DNA of 64,000 nt from Pseudorasbora parva (Eukaryota; Chordata; Actinopteri; Cypriniformes; Gobionidae). The position numbers and the translations under genes are program-made. Every line of letters starts with the position of its first letter. The stretch's first letter is position 1. The notes under the pieces are model-generated. The model ran no database searches, was not told the DNA's origin, and saw nothing but the letters and a program-made list of their open reading frames with translations. The stretch is from positions 1,915,001-1,979,000 of the forward strand of contig NC_090172.1 in NCBI RefSeq assembly GCF_024679245.1, given 5' to 3'. Positions 46,332 through 58,279 of this stretch are shown one piece after another.

Positions 46332-49300
46332 TCAGTTCTCGGACAGTGAGAGGGTCAGTGCTGCCTGCAGTGCTGCCTCCTCATCAATACTGTAGTCCTG
46401 CGTTCAAATCAACAGAGAAAGTTTTAGAAACTAGTTTAGTCTTCTGAATTGTTTAGCCTCGTTTCATTCAAAGTCAGTTAATAAGAAACAAAACAAAAAT
46501 AATGGAAGAAAAAATACAACAGAACACATGAAAAGATGTATAAACAGCGCCTCGGGTCAATTTGACCCGAAAGTCAAATTGATAAATAACTTAATTAGTT
46601 ATCCTAGACCTCAGGATTTTTGTCGAGCTTAAACCATGAATACACACACACACAATTTTTTTTTTACTGTATTTGAGCAGTTTTGTGGTTGAAATGTAAA
46701 AAATAAGTAATAATTCCTCCCTTGCGGGTCAATTTGACCCGAAACTCATTTATTATATATATATATATATTTTTAATTGAGTGTTTATCAGAGTTATCCA
46801 AGACCTCCGAATTTTTGTTGGACTTAAACCACGAATACACACACGGACACAAAGACTGCATTCGAGGAGTTTTGTGGTTGAAATGTAAAAAAACAAAATA
46901 ATTCCTTCCCTCGCGGATCAATTTGACCCGAAACTCATTTATTATTTATTTTTTTTAAATTGAGTGTGCACCAGAGTGGTCCAAGACCACAAGACTTTTG
47001 TCGGACTTAAACCACAAATACACACAAAAAACTTGTCCTTGTTTTATGGTTGAAAAGTAATAATTCCTTTCCTTGCGGGTCAATTCGACCCCTTTAGGAA
47101 TGAATGGAGTACATCAGTGCACAGAAAAACCTAAGAAATGCTCAAATTCTATTTTTTTTATAAGTCTACATGTTTATCTAAATTCATACTGAAGAGAAAC
47201 AGAGAACAGCTCATCTGCTCTATATGGAGCTATAAGGACATCAAAAGTCATGAAATATCACGTAATATCATTTTTTGACACCCAATGTAAGATACACAAT
47301 ATTGCCAAAAGTATTCTATTGGGTGCTCCTCAGAGTTCAGGTGTTCAGTCTCTTCATGGCCACAGGTGTATAACTCCAGCTCTAGGCCTGCAGACGCTTC
47401 GACACACATTAGTGTAAGAATGGGTCGCTCTCAGGAGCTCAGTGAACTCAAGCGTGGGGCCGTGATAGGCTGACACCTGTGCAATAAGTCCATTCCTGAA
47501 ATGTCCTCACTACTAAATATTCAAAAATTCCTAAATATATTTTTCAGGGGTTGGGCTTGACCCTTTATGCCTGGTTCAGACTACACGATATTAGCCCGAA
47601 TTTGGCACGATCTGTTTGACGTAAGGTGTCGTAGGGATTCGTAAACGATAATGGACGTCGGGACGCAAGAATCGATCGTTTCATCTCGGATAGTGTCATA
47701 GTATACGACAACCGAATCCGCGTCTGCGATAGTTCACGATGTCATGACAGAAAGACTAGCATGTTTCATTTTTTGTGCGGTCCTTCACGACGGGTTCTGT
47801 CACGTGTGACGTTGACCAACCGGAGCACAGACAGTTTTCGTACACAGCTTTCAAACACGGCGAAACGCATGAGAGATGACGGAGCGGCTCACTTTAGGTG
47901 GAATTATAAAATGGAGGACAGGTTCGTGGAGTTGTGGCAGCAGTACTCCTCCCTGTACGGTGTGTCATCGACGGACTACCACAACCAAATAAGAAAAATG
48001 CTGGCGAACGATAGCGGAAGCCCTTCAGGAACCCGGTGAGTAACGTTACTGGAATGTACGCTTAAAAGATGTTTTACAAATACGTTGTGGTGGCAAGCTT
48101 TTACTACTGGCTAATAACTAAATATTTAATATAAAAAGAACAATATTTTACCTCAAGTTCTCTTTGGAGGATTGACAGCCCATAATGTCCTCTTCCAGCA
48201 AGCCAGGAACATGTCCTTTGTCGGGTTTTCTTTTTATTTTTGCGCTTTTCTAAATATAAAACAGCCAAAACACGCTGCTTCGAACTTCGTTTGTTTACGC
48301 TCTTGTTTCTGAAAGTCGATGACATCACGCACGTCGTGACAACAAGCGATGATTGGTCGAGTAGCAACGTGTAGTCTGACATGTTTCTAGTCCAGGGCAC
48401 GACAAGATTTTAGGAGTAGAAATCATGTGATCTGCCACAGTAACTATCGTCGACAAAAATATCTTGTAGTCTGAACCAGGCATTAGTTCCAGTGAAAGGA
48501 GCTCTATGCTTCAGCATACCAATACATTTTGGACAATTTCATGCTCCCGACTTTGTGGGAACGATTTGGGGACGGCCCCTTCCTGTCCCAGCATGACTGC
48601 GCTCCAGTGCACAAAGCGTCGCTCCATAAAGACATGGATGAGGAGTTTGGTGTGGAGGAACTTGGAACATCGCAATCTCGCAATCTAACCTGTGGTTAGA
48701 AGCATAGCTGCTTGTTTGCATGACATGTGGACTTAATAATTACTTATATTGAGCAAAATGACATTCAGTACAATCTAGATCTTTTATTTCGAATAAATAC
48801 AAATGTCATTTATGTCTTTTAGTTTGTCAAGAGATTTAAAAAGACATGAAGTGTGTGCATGTGCGTACATGCTCTAGTATGAGCCTATAATTAAATCTGG
48901 AAATAAAGCAAAATAACTAAAGTACTTTATATACATCACCTTTGAGGATAGTGGGGATTACTTAAAAAAATGTAAAAAATAATGTCCAGATGCAGAACAG
49001 TACTTATATGTAAATGGTCATACAAATATTCCTCATTTTACGTACGCAAAACATATATTCTTTTTCAATTTGGGATGAATTTTTCACGAGATTCACTTGG
49101 GCACAATAAAGTCACTCTTCTTGGGTGAATCTCGTTAAACATGTTCATGTTTTGCATGAAGAAAATATGCTTTGAGGAAGTTTTATTTGTGAGGTTTTGT
49201 ACGAGGTTCTGTTTCTGCTCCTTGCCTCAGAAGGCGGGTGATGTAGGCAGGAGAAAACAGGGCAGCTTACAACAGAGCGTTACAGCACAAAATGAATATA

Positions 49301-52135
49301 AATCTTAAGTATACGCCTCCTCACCACAAATGTGTCATAGGAGAATTTGTGCCGGTGGAGAAGATGCTGCAGGAAGTTGGAGCTCTTATAGCTGGGGTCG
49401 CCCCAAGGCATCGCTGAACATACCGGACATACCTACAAAACAGCAGCACATAAGAGCGAATGTTCAAATCTGGACTTAAAACACTGACCCCCGGTTCCAC
49501 AGACCAGGTTTAAGATAGTCCCAGACTAAACTGCATGTTTGAGCGGTTTCAACTGAATCCTAACTTGATCTTTAAGTATGTCAGTGCACTGCAAAAAATG
49601 CGCTTCTTATTTAGTATTTTTTCTTCTTTCCAGTCCAAATATCTAAATATTCTTAAATAAAGATGCATTTGCTAGATAAGTAAAATGACATAAGATATTT
49701 TTTTCTTGTTTTCTGGGGAAAAATATCAAAAATAAGTGAGTTTTTGCTTAAAACAGGCAAAATGATCTGCCAATGGGGTGAGAAAAATAATCTTATTTCT
49801 GTTTGGGACGGAAACAAGAAACAAGATTTCAGTCAGAAATAAGATTATTTTTCTCACCCCATTGGCAGATCATTTTGCCTGTTTTAAGCAAAAACTCACT
49901 TCATTTAGATTTTATTTTCAACAAAACAAGAAAACATATCATGTTGTTTTACTTATATAGTAAATGCATCTTGATTTAAGAATTGTTAGATATTTAGACT
50001 AGAAACAAGACAAAATGACTGAGTAAGAAGAGCATTTTTGCAGTGTGCCATTGTTTTGTCTCAAGATGCACACCAGTAATGTTTTTTTTTTTCTTAACAG
50101 AACTAAGGTCTAATACTGTCTGGGAAAACAGGCCAAAAAGAATGGCATAAAAGCAGCTTGAACATTCTGATAAACATCTACTTTTGTGTTGAAGGGAAGC
50201 ATGAATATCATGTGGGTTTCAGTCGAGTAAAGGAAAGCATTTTTATTTTAGGTTAATCGCTTTAATTCCCAATACAAGATTCTCCCACGATTCTGAGTAG
50301 ACAACTAAACTAAATAACATGTAACATGTAAAAATCACCCAAAATTTAGTCTTTTAAAGCCATTAAATAACTTTGTGTGAGGAAAATATAAATTGATTTA
50401 TTATTCTTAAAAGTTGAATTCAGTAATCATTTATTTACATCTACATTTATGCATTTGGCAGACGCTTTTATCCAAAGCGACTAACATTGCATTCAAAGGT
50501 ACACATTTTACATTATTGTCAATTTATTATGTCACAGCTCTCAATACTCATTTGTGTTTTTGCATATTCAAACTAGGGCAGAGAGAAAGTTACAAATAAC
50601 CTGGATTTTTGTCTGTTGCTAATTTGAAAATTGACATACAAAGTCATGATTAAATGACTAAAATGTTGTGATAATTTGAAACTATGACAAAAGGTTACAG
50701 CTGAGTCATAATTGAGTCAGACAACTAAACAAACAACGTATATTGTTGAGGAGCCTGCAGTCGATTTAAAATGTTTAATTAATCGGAATGAATAAAAAAA
50801 AAGTTGAGTGAATGATTCAATGACTCATAAAGACTTCACTTGTTTTATTACTGGATGAATCCGTTTTTCTGAACGAATCTTGAGTAAATGATTCAATGAC
50901 TCACCCATAAATACTTCACTTGGTTCATTACTGGATGAATCAGTGTTTCTGAACGAATCTCTTGAGCGAACGATTCAATGACTCACTCATAAAGACTTCA
51001 CTTGTTTCATTACTGGATGAATCAGTGTCTTTGAACGAATCTCTTGAGTGAATGATTCAATGACTCACTCAAAGACTTCATGATATTGTGTGGGTGTTTG
51101 AATCGAGATCGCCATATTTTAACGATTAATTGTGCAGCTCTAATTACCGCACTGGTTTTCGACTGGTTTGGCCAAGGTCATTAAAGGGTTAGTTCACCCA
51201 AAAATATAAATTGTCATTAATTCCTCCTGTGGTTGGACAGCCGTCAGACCTCCGTTCATCTTCACACACAGATGAAGATATTAGTGTTGAAATCCGATGG
51301 CTCAGAAAGGCCTTCATTGACACCAATGTCATTTCCTCTCTCAAGACCCATAAAGGCACTAAAGACGTCGTTACAAAGCCCATCTCACTACAGCGGCTCT
51401 ACAATCATTTATGAAGAGGCCAGAATAGTTTTTGATGCGCAAAAAAAAACTAAATAACGACTTATATAGTGATGGGCCGATTTCAAAAACAAAGCTTGGA
51501 ACCGTTATGAATCAGTGAATCGATTCATGATTCAGATCGTGTGTCAAACTGTTGGAACACGTGACTTTGCCGATCCAAATCATGAATAGGGATTAGTGCC
51601 TTTATGGGTCTTGAGAGAGGAAATGACATTGGTGTCAATGAAGGCCTTTCTGAGCCATCGGATTTCAACACTAATATCTTCATTTGTGTGTGAAGATGAA
51701 CGGAGGTCTGACGGCTGGCCAACCACATTGAGGGTAAGTAATTAATGACAGAATTTTTTAAATTTTTATGAATTTGAACCAAGCTAATTTCTTTATTAAG
51801 TCCTACTTTACATAGATGATTGTCATTGAATACACAGTATACGCTTTCGCGCACATCTTTCAAAATAAAAGTCTACCTAATTACCTTTTTGTTGTTGTTT
51901 CTTTGCCTATTCACTTTTGGGTTGTGACCCAGTGGTTGAGAAGCACTGCATTACTGCACATCATGCCCTCTCTGAGACAGATACGACTGGCCAAAAAACT
52001 CTAAGGTAACGTACACTCACCACTTTGTTGGGGTCATTGCGATGGTTCTCCATGCAGTGCTTCACTAGTTCCTGTTGGTCCAGGTTTCGAGCGCCACAGT
52101 ACGGGCACACAAATGTAGAGCGGTTTGGAATATTG
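46332..52135 (-). CDS. rnf166: E3 ubiquitin ligase RNF166, last three coding exons (partial)
   Basis: Minus-strand exons 52135-52021, 49432-49325 and 46397-46332 join in frame with GT/AG sites. The first begins mid-codon and encodes [20 protein letters not shown] and the His of a C2HC-type finger. The second encodes [36 protein letters not shown], a second zinc-binding unit. The third encodes [17 protein letters not shown] and a stop, a ubiquitin-interacting motif. This order is that of the RNF114/125/138/166 ligases, and the wording matches RNF166 rather than RNF114. The family transfers ubiquitin in the cytosol and acts in innate signalling and autophagy. The N-terminal RING exons were not found up to 64000, so the gene continues off the right edge through an intron of at least 11.9 kb. 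Both internal introns hold repeats. Confidence 0.93.
46555..47095. repeat. ~175-bp tandem units in the last rnf166 intron
   Basis: GGGTCAATTTGACCCGAAAC, itself a palindrome, recurs near 46555, 46728, 46915 and (mutated) 47076. Each is followed by CTTAAACCACGAATACACAC-type sequence about 90 bp on. Confidence 0.88.
47568..48483 (+). mobile_element. PIF/Harbinger-type transposon (916 bp)
   Basis: Ends TGCCTGGTTCAGACTACACG and TTGTAGTCTGAACCAGGCA are inverted. TTA lies at 47565-47567 and again at 48484-48486, the 3-bp duplication of PIF/Harbinger. Removing the element plus one TTA restores the mariner reading CCCTTTAGTTCCAGTGAAAG. It carries a MADF/Myb-like exon but no transposase. Confidence 0.88.
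47869..48035 (+). pseudogene. MADF/Myb-SANT-like first exon of a Harbinger accessory gene
   Basis: From ATG 47869 the frame [20 protein letters not shown] continues [20 protein letters not shown] and ends at a good donor (CCCG|GTGAGT, GT at 48036-48037). The short acidic helix, then a Trp, then LYxVSSxDYxN is the start of a MADF/Myb-SANT-type domain. Harbinger elements encode such a DNA-binding protein next to their transposase. No second exon lies before the element's end, so it is a stranded exon. Confidence 0.7.
49587..50045. mobile_element. Foldback MITE, CACTGCAAAAAATGC family (copy 3)
   Basis: Ends CACTGCAAAAAATGCGC and TTTTTGCAGTG. A long hairpin is centred near 49825 (GATCTGCCAATGGGGTGAGA against TCTCACCCCATTGGCAGATC). 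It lies in the intron of rnf166 between 49432 and 52021. Confidence 0.9.
50433..50520 (-). mobile_element. SINE tail fragment
   Basis: Reverse copy of the tail of the SINE at 21740: GCATTTGGCAGACGCTTTTA, TCCAAAGCGACT. The tRNA-like head is missing. Confidence 0.75.
50790..51075. repeat. ~85-bp tandem units related to the 58280 satellite
   Basis: TGAATGATTCAATGACTCA and TTCACTTGTTTCATTACTGG recur about three and a half times. The TGATTCAATGACTCACTCAT core is shared with the array at 58280-60590. Confidence 0.88.
51185..51760. mobile_element. Foldback TTAA MITE (AGGGTTAGTTCACCC family)
   Basis: TTAA at 51181-51184 then AGGGTTAGTTCACCC. The left arm contains ATGAAGATATTAGTGTTGAA and the right arm its complement (about 51590-51735). 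The right end past 51735 is altered, so the second TTAA is not seen. Confidence 0.82.
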
Positions 52136-52392
52136 CTGTTGATGGAGAAAAACAACAGGTGTAAAGAGTACCTGGAAACCAAAGTACCAATAGCACTTGA
52201 GTAGAAGATTTTAACAGTACTTAAGTATTTCACTCATACTGAAAGTTGGCTCACTAGTCCTCAACACCTAAGAGACACGGCAGTGAAAAACAAGAAACAG
52301 TTGATTTGTGAGAAGAGCAGTCACATGATTATTTTCTAAAATCGAACTGAACATCTTAACGGTCGACACAAAAAGCTTCAAGTCTCAGTTGA

Positions 52393-52964
52393 AGGATTAG
52401 TTACGGTATCTTCAAAATTAAAATTTCCTCACCCCCATCTCATCCCAGATATTCATGACTTTCTTTCTTCAGTGGAAAAGAAATGACGTTTTTTGAGGAA
52501 AACATTCCAGGATTTTTCTCCTCGTAATGGACTTCAATGGGAACCAACGGCTGAAGGTCCAGATCAATGAGGAAGAGCTTCAGAGACTCTGATGATCCCA
52601 GAGGAATAGAGTCTGATCCAGACAAACCATCACACATTTACAACACAAATACACATTTATATTAGGGATGGGCATTTTCCCAAAATATTGTATTCGAATA
52701 TTTGGGCTCATAAAAATCGAATATTCGAATATTCGTTTATTTAAATTAGGTATTTTGAGAAAATGAGAGATGTTTCTTTCTTTTTTTCTCTAAACATGTC
52801 GTCACCATTTCTGAACAAGCTTATGATTAGGCAATGTACACAACACGCTTACGTTATATCTTAAGGTTTTTAAAACATTAAACAGTGTGTAAAAAAATGC
52901 CTAAAGAACAAAAGCATTATAAGCTCAAGGAGCACGAGCGCAGAGCGCGTCAGTTAGCGTGACG

Positions 52965-53000
<36 letters not shown>

Positions 53001-55268
53001 TCAATAGGCTATAGTCTACCGACCTGTGTGTGCGTGTGTTTGATATGGCTGATGTGTTTACTTTGTATTGTTTCACATTTTCATGTAGGGATAAACTATA
53101 ATATTATTGGATTATGATATTATTCTCGGGTGAGAAAATGCGCCACTGACAGGCGTTGCGGAGACAAAGATATCGGTTAAGTGAAGTCTGAGTGAAGAAC
53201 TTTGTATTTTCTGTTCATAAACCCTCAAAGAACTTTAAAGGAAGCATTTCGAGATCATTTTGCTATCATAAGTTATCTCACTCTCACTCGGGGTAACTTA
53301 GCTACAGATGAGCTTACCTGCACTCCTGAGCAGTGATCGCTCATTCCACTGGTGTTTGGATTTCATGTGATTCTCGTTTGTGGTGGTGATATCATTATAA
53401 CTCAGTTTCAGTAATTGATTTCATCAAAAGTAACTCCATTTTGTGCATTTTCATCATAGTGCAAACAGCATTTTCAATTTTCATCGAAGTAACGTTAATT
53501 CCAAACATTGCGAGGCAGACGACGACATTGTGATCAAATGCACTTAAATTATTAACCTGCTCCACAACGCCACCCAGTGGATTGAGATATAACTGCGAGA
53601 TTTAGAGGGATTTCTCATGGATGCACTGTGTAGCCAGTTGCTTGTGACTTTTTATTTTATGTCATCCTACTTTTATTATTTTATTTTACCTTAACTTATT
53701 TGTGTTGAAATAAATATTTTTGTAAATGTTTTAACTTCATCACAACTTAATGTTACCCTTTCATTGTTATTTATGTTTAATTTTCAATGGTTCCAGTCGG
53801 GAGTTCCTACCAATTGTTGTAGGTGGGGCCTTAATTAGTGGCGCACCTTAGGATGCGTTATCCGCTTCCCCTTTAAGCGTTCGCGCTCAGTCTGACTGAA
53901 TGCAGCGGGGGAAGTGCGGAGTGAAACAGTAGGCCTTCCAGTGTGTGTGTGTTTACTAATTTTGCTCCAACCTAGTTTTTCTTTAAAGTAAATAAATGCA
54001 CGTCCTTCATCTCATCCATGTTTGGCTGTCCTTCTGTCCTGAGGGTACCACTTGATATCTGCTACAACTGCATTTACTGCCAGCCAATTAACAAAATAAA
54101 ATTCGAATAGTATTTTTAGTTTTCGAATGTTAATTACAGATCGAATATTCGACTATTCGAATATTCGTGCACACCCCTAATTTATATACTTTTAAACCTC
54201 AAATGCTCAACTTCTGTGTTGTTCTTCTTCAGGTCACATGACGTATGTGGAAGTGCCGACTCAGTGTTAAAACCAAAGACTGTAAAAAAAATGCCCTAGT
54301 GTCCGCGACGTCACCCATAGGACTCCGATAAGCCGTTCTGAAGCTTAAAGTAGAGACGAGCCGTCGCCATCTTGCGAGCGCATCATCGCGAGTCACTCCC
54401 GGATACCAGAAAATGGGCAAAGAAGCGGGATGTGGGCGGAGCTTATGTGACGCAATGACTATAGAGGGCTATAAATGGCTATCCACCTGTCACTCAAAGT
54501 AACCACACCCTTAATTATGCAGAACTCTAAGGCTTTATATAACGTAAACGAATGAGTTATAACAAAATTCACCCCCTCACATTTGTCATGAAGGTCAAAA
54601 TTAGCTTTATAAGCCAAAACCACAATTTGTCCCAGGCTGTAAACATGTTTTTTTCTGCTGTAAAGTTGGGCATTTTAACATGAGGCTCAATGAGATTCTG
54701 CTCCTTCTGGAGCCGCTCTAGTGGCTAGTTGAGGAATTGCAGCTTACATTACTACAGTATCGGCTTCAGGAGAGATCGCGGGAGGAGCCGCTTGGTTAAA
54801 ACGGACGTGCAAAGACGAAATCAAACGGCCTTTACACAAATAAAGGTAAAACAACGACGACGGATGATTTTATAGTGTGAGAACATGAGATGGAGTTTTC
54901 CGGCACTTCCAGCTACGTCATGTGACCTTTCCACAGAGATGATGTCATACGCCGTGAAGAAGAACAACACCGATTTCGAGCATTTGAGGTTTAAAAGTAT
55001 ATAAATGTGTATTTGTGTTGTAAATGTGTAATGGTTTGTCTGGATCAGACTCTATTCCTCTGGGATCATCAGAGTCTCTGAAGCTCTTCCTCATTGACCT
55101 TCAGCCATTGGTTCCCATTGAAGTCCATTACGAGGAGAAAAATCCTGGAATGTTTTCCTCAAAAAACGTCATTTCTTTTCCACTGAAGAAAGAAAGTCAT
55201 GAATATCTTGGATGAGATGGGGTGAGGAAACTATCAGGACATTTTCATTTTGAAGTGAGCTACTCCTT
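52393..55268. mobile_element. Large foldback element interrupted by a hAT insertion
   Basis: The left arm 52393-52655 continues at 54180-54260, and the right arm 54900-55268 is its reverse complement (GGATCAGACTCTATTCCTCT, CATGACTTTCTTTCTTCAGT and GTCACATGACGTA with their mirrors). The centre holds about 640 bp with CGTCACCCATAGG. The matching open frames at 52440-52637 and 55024-55215 are the same arm read twice, not genes. Confidence 0.85.
52663..54179. mobile_element. hAT-type non-autonomous transposon (1517 bp)
   Basis: ATTTATAT flanks at 52655-52662 and 54180-54187. Ends TAGGGATGGGCA and TGCACACCCCTA. Just inside both ends are GAATATTCG palindromes. The uninterrupted mirror arm of the host foldback shows the empty site with a single ATTTATAT, proving the boundaries. 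No transposase is seen; a (CA)n run lies at about 52971-52997. Confidence 0.92.
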
Positions 55269-55616
55269 TAAGTGCACAAAAAGTAAACCAAAAAGGTCTC
55301 GTCAATATAAGGTATAAATAAAATAATGTTAAGTAAAATTGAATAGTCAAAGCCATGTTCTCATCTCACATATGAATTGCCTATGATTGCCAACGGCCTG
55401 CTAATGCCCTCGCATTCATGAGTGCTTACATGAATAATTCAAATGTGCAACCAGAGGATCTATAACACTACAGTCTACTAGAAAGGAGCCAAGAAGCTCG
55501 TGTTCCCAATAGCTCTCTGAGGCATGTTACTTTTATTTAAAGTGCCTCCTTATGCTATTTTAAAGGCTCCCGATTTAGTTTTGGCATCTCCAACAACAGG
55601 TTTACATGCATCAAAG

Positions 55617-57402
55617 TAGGGCTGGGTGATGAATCGAATATTAGCGATAATATCGCAATAATTTTGACGACGATGTCAAATTTGGAAATATCGTGAATAT
55701 CGAATATTTCAAATTCAACATGCATACTTTCCCAAAGAACGTTACCAGATAACGCAGCGGTGTGCTTTAACCGTTCACTAAACACTGGAAGCAGAAGAGT
55801 TAAATATATACGCGCAGCGCATGACAAATAAAGATACAGTGCATGAGAGAAATAATAGCGCGGCGTAGGATGAGCTTGAGCCGGACTCTGACCTGAAGCA
55901 CACACACGCACGCACACACACACACACGCACCTTGCAGACAACATATGATCATGATTCAGTTCTTTCATGGATTACTGGGCTTGAATGGTCAAACCAATG
56001 TAAAAATGCACGTCCTGTCAAGCATTCAGGTAAACACAGCGTCCCAATTCTCACACTATCCATCCTAAATAGTATTCGAAAATAGAATTAGTACGTCCCA
56101 AATCGTAGTATGTTGAAAAGAGTATTCCAAACATACCGGGATGGTTTACTATTCCCGGTCCGAATTCGAAGTATGGATCGATGCACACACTAATGGCTGA
56201 TATTACCCACAACCCATTGCGAGTTAGACGAGGACTCGATTAGAACTACAAACACGGATAAAAAGTGTTAAAAAAACTACAAACATGACGGATGTGCGAG
56301 TTCGACGGTTAAGTAGAGAAGTTTAGATAAAGGGGTTTGAGTGACCAGCTATCAGTATTTAACCTAACGAAAATATATTTATTCAGTGTTGTCCACATTA
56401 TATTTCACCTGCAGCAGCGTTGAGAACTTTTGTAATGACACGTTTGGCCATTAACTTTTAAATGCGTCATTATATTTAAACTGCAAACACACGAGGAGAG
56501 TCTCTGCATTAAAGACACACACACGGCAGATCAACGAGCGGCTACATTTCTCTCCGATACGGCAGGAGATTAAACTGAATGAGGAGGATTTGAACTGTGA
56601 CGAATCTGACGATGATTGACAGGGCAGATAAACGGTGACGGGATGCTCGTAACTAAGCGACAGAGTCCGTTAAAGATGGCGAAGTAGTCCCGAAGCTTGC
56701 ATACTTTTCTGCTTCACAAAAAGAGTACATACTTTTAGGACGTAGTATAAGTAGGCGAATTGGGACGCCTACTTTAGTGAACATACACAGAGTTGAGTGA
56801 GAAATCGTGTGTTACAATGAAGTTGGTCTATGCAGCTCTTAAAGGGCCGGACCACATCTTCTGTGTGATTTAATGTTAATCAAAAAACAATGAAAACTAG
56901 AAAACAACCCTATGCTTGGCTAAACAACTTTAATATATTTATTAAGAATCAGTGTGGCCTATCTAGTTAATTTATAGAGCGAAGACTGAGCAGTTTTTAA
57001 AAAAATATATTTGATTTATTAGTTAAATAGACCTAGCTGAAAATAAAGCACTACTTTTGTCATATTGTTTGTAATTTGCATATTTTGCTTATTTTTTAAA
57101 TTAACAGATAAAATTAAAAATCCATTTTGTAATTATAAATGTACATTTAAAAAGTATTCAATTACTCGTATCATGATTTAAGATTTTAGTCATTCCGTTT
57201 ACTGAACAGGTTGTTCAGTAAACGTAAACATTTTGTTTATAATTTGGTGCTATCTAAATAGTTTTCATTGTTTATAATGGGGGCAAAAAATAATAATAAT
57301 TTAAAAGCAATTGCAAACACATGCATATACATATATATCTCGAATATGGTAAAAATGTTGACAATATCGAGATATATTTTTTTTAGATATCACCCAGCCC
57401 TA
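55617..57402. mobile_element. hAT-type non-autonomous transposon (1786 bp) with a further insert
   Basis: Ends TAGGGCTGGGTGAT and ATCACCCAGCCCTA are inverted. Flanks CATCAAAG (55609-55616) and CATCAAAT (57403-57410) match at seven of eight. It carries paired ATATCG/CGATAT motifs near both ends and a (CACG)n-like run at about 55898-55931. Confidence 0.87.
56039..56768. mobile_element. TIR element nested in the hAT element
   Basis: Ends GCGTCCCAATTCTCACACTA and TATAAGTAGGCGAATTGGGA with CGC are inverted. GTAGTATGTTG and ACGTAGTATAAG words lie near each end. The target duplication is not clear, so the family is left open. Confidence 0.65.
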
Positions 57403-57795
57403 CATCAAATGTCAAAAAACACTTTAATTTTCTCATAATACACATCATCACAGAGTTCAATGATTCGCAAACGACTCGATGGAGTCCCTCCTTTCCGCAA
57501 CTCTGCTCTGATTGGTCAGACGGCCCAGTCTGTTGTGATTGGTCTACTCTGCTCTGATTGGTCAGACTGCCCAGTCTGTTGTGATTGGTCTACTATGCTA
57601 CACAGCTCAGCTCTCAGAGAGGCGGGGTTTAGAAATACTGAGTCTTTGAACAAACAGTCTCTTTTGAGAAATTAGGTGATGTGCAATGGATATTATGAGA
57701 AAATGTGTTTTTTGACCTCGTATGCATGTAAACCTGTTGAAGGAGATGCCAAAACAACATTAGGAACCTTTAAAAAAGCATATAAGGGCACTTTA

Positions 57796-58279
57796 AATTC
57801 TGCCATGCAGTCTGGGTTTTTGCTTGCTCAGTGGGAGCCGATTCATATTTTACTTGCAAAGCCTCATCGGCAAACAGCATGGAAGAGACTTCAGCATAAC
57901 TGGATTAATAGATGAGGTTTGGGCAGACGAGCAGAGAGGGTCTTAAGGTCTCCATCAGTCGCCATGACCAGAGTCATGCGGTAACATCAAGGATGAATGA
58001 ACTACAGCTGTGCCCAAAGTCTTAGTGTCACTTTATCAGGCACTTATCTGAATCAATGCCTTCACCTGGTCAGTTTTTGAAGGAAACATACAAGGTCCCT
58101 CAATCCTGCTAGTGAAAAAAATAAAAATGGTGTCTCAAGGTTGAAAGAAGCAAATATAAATAACTTGCTGCAGCTTCAATTTCCACTAATGTCACATATT
58201 TTTAACCTCTCCCTTCCAACCTCCTGTCAAATAGAGACAGGAAATTCTGGAAAATATTAAATCTACTACTGTCCGAACC
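57796..58279. other. rnf166 5' intron, nothing recognised
   Basis: No repeat or sustained open frame beyond short chance ones. Confidence 0.45.

Larger units (their letters stand above)
47290..48690 (+). pseudogene. Tc1/mariner-like transposon relic split by a Harbinger element
   Basis: Left part starts ACAATATTGCCAAAAGTATT and encodes the usual [17 protein letters not shown] start (47419 on). The right part from 48487 encodes [20 protein letters not shown] and [10 protein letters not shown], with a catalytic Asp block. The parts are separated by the 916-bp element at 47568-48483. Frameshifts and truncation make it inactive. Confidence 0.88.
55543..57795. mobile_element. TIR transposon with hAT insertion inside
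   Basis: The left end GTGCCTCCTTATGCTATTTT, GGCATCTCCAACAACAGGTT, TACATGCATC is mirrored at 57720-57795 (GATGCATGTAAA-type, AGGAGATGCCAAAACAACAT, AAGGGCACTTT). The interior at 57500-57597 holds a direct double copy of GCTCTGATTGGTCAGAC and CCCAGTCTGTTGTGATTGGT, with repeated inverted CCAAT boxes. A relative is at 36588. Confidence 0.8.

Noticed and set aside
52440..55215. Paired frames with GSDSIPLGSSESLKLFLIDL
   Set aside because: Both are the same foldback arm read from each side.
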